A DNA stretch of 5,766 nucleotides from positions 1 to 5,766 of the forward strand of contig SKZB01000188.1 of NCBI GenBank assembly GCA_007127615.1. Direction: 5' to 3'. The position numbers and the translations under genes are program-made. Origin of the DNA: Phycisphaerales bacterium (GTDB lineage Bacteria; Planctomycetota; Phycisphaerae; Phycisphaerales; SM1A02). The notes beneath the pieces are model-generated. The model was not told the DNA's origin. It ran no database searches and saw nothing but the letters and a program-made list of their open reading frames with translations. This document shows positions 5,528 through 5,766 of this stretch, piece after piece. Every line of letters begins with the position of its first letter. Within the stretch, counting starts at the first letter, position 1.

Positions 5528-5533
5528 TAAACT
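5528..5533 (+). promoter_or_regulatory. Possible -10 element (TAAACT) of the DUF167 gene, leaderless geometry
   Basis: TAAACT (TANNNT form) is followed by GACCCC and the ATG at 5540, exactly the six-base gap seen at nadK. The upstream stretch is pyrimidine-rich with no Shine-Dalgarno sequence, so the mRNA would start at the initiator codon. Confidence 0.45.
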
Positions 5534-5539
5534 GACCCC

Positions 5540-5766
5540 ATGCGCATCGAAGCGGACGGCGAGGATGTTCTGCTCTGGATCAAGGCGGTACCCGGCGCTT
5601 CGCGCGATCAGGTCGCGGGGACGGTCGGCGCGCGGTTGAAGGTGCGCACCAGTGCGCCGCCGGAAGGCGGGAAGGCGAACCGGGCGATCTGTAACGTCAT
5701 CGCGGCAGCGCTCGGCCGAAAGCCGCGCGAGGTGTCGATCGAGTCCGGCGCCACGAATCCGGAAAA
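5540..5766 (+). CDS. DUF167 (YggU/UPF0235) family protein, C-terminus off window
   Basis: The first 75 codons of a small DUF167 protein; the family is usually around 80-110 residues, so perhaps 10-30 are missing. Visible features are the opening strand VLLWIKAVPGASRDQVAG (residues 10-27), the strand LKVRTSAPP (33-41), the family signature PPEGGKANRA (40-49), then a helix (ICNVIAAALG) and VSIESGATNPEK (65-76, the last codon cut), matching the conserved Ser-Gly-x-x-x-x-x-Lys region. DUF167 proteins have a compact alpha/beta fold; their biochemical role is not established, and E. coli YggU is the reference member. The ATG at 5540 is chosen because it begins the conserved domain directly and follows a TAAACT box by six bases. 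It is transcribed away from the broken secreted-protein gene. Confidence 0.92.
   Translation, partial: MRIEADGEDVLLWIKAVPGASRDQVAGTVGARLKVRTSAPPEGGKANRAICNVIAAALGRKPREVSIESGATNPE

Overview
The window is GC-rich bacterial chromosomal DNA that reads like a Planctomycetota genome, most likely of the Phycisphaerae type. That placement is an inference. It rests on the divergent seryl-tRNA synthetase and Nudix sequences, the general lack of Shine-Dalgarno sequences, and the repeat-laden intergenic regions. No rRNA, tRNA, transposase or CRISPR array is visible.

Layout from left to right: (1) 1-459 (+), a Nudix hydrolase whose N-terminus lies off the window. (2) 531-1577 (+), an exported protein with a signal peptide, a DUF6503/LolA-like body and an acidic tail. 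(3) 1578-1645, a short convergent gap with a GC-rich inverted repeat. (4) 3079-1646 (-), serS. (5) 4005-3145 (-), nadK (NAD kinase), upstream of serS on the same strand and probably co-transcribed with it. (6) 4006-4346, a gene-free region holding phased repeats and a large fold-back structure. (7) 5155-4347 (-), a small secreted, cysteine-rich protein whose reading frame is broken by one frameshift. (8) 5156-5539, a divergent gene-free region with a possible promoter/operator, a hairpin and more phased repeats. (9) 5540-5766 (+), the N-terminal part of a DUF167 (YggU family) protein that runs off the window.

The genes are mostly housekeeping: nucleotide sanitation, NADP+ supply and tRNA charging. 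The two exported proteins are unassigned. I see no multi-gene defence or biosynthetic system.

The most interesting signal is between the genes. Degenerate tandem repeats with a strict 7- or 8-base period lie just upstream of serS, nadK and the DUF167 gene, and a decayed version lies upstream of the broken gene. Read on the coding strand, the octamers share the form (A/C)CTNCGTN. In addition, three start codons (531, 4005, 5540) sit 5-6 bases after a TANNNT element with no Shine-Dalgarno sequence, the expected geometry for leaderless mRNAs.
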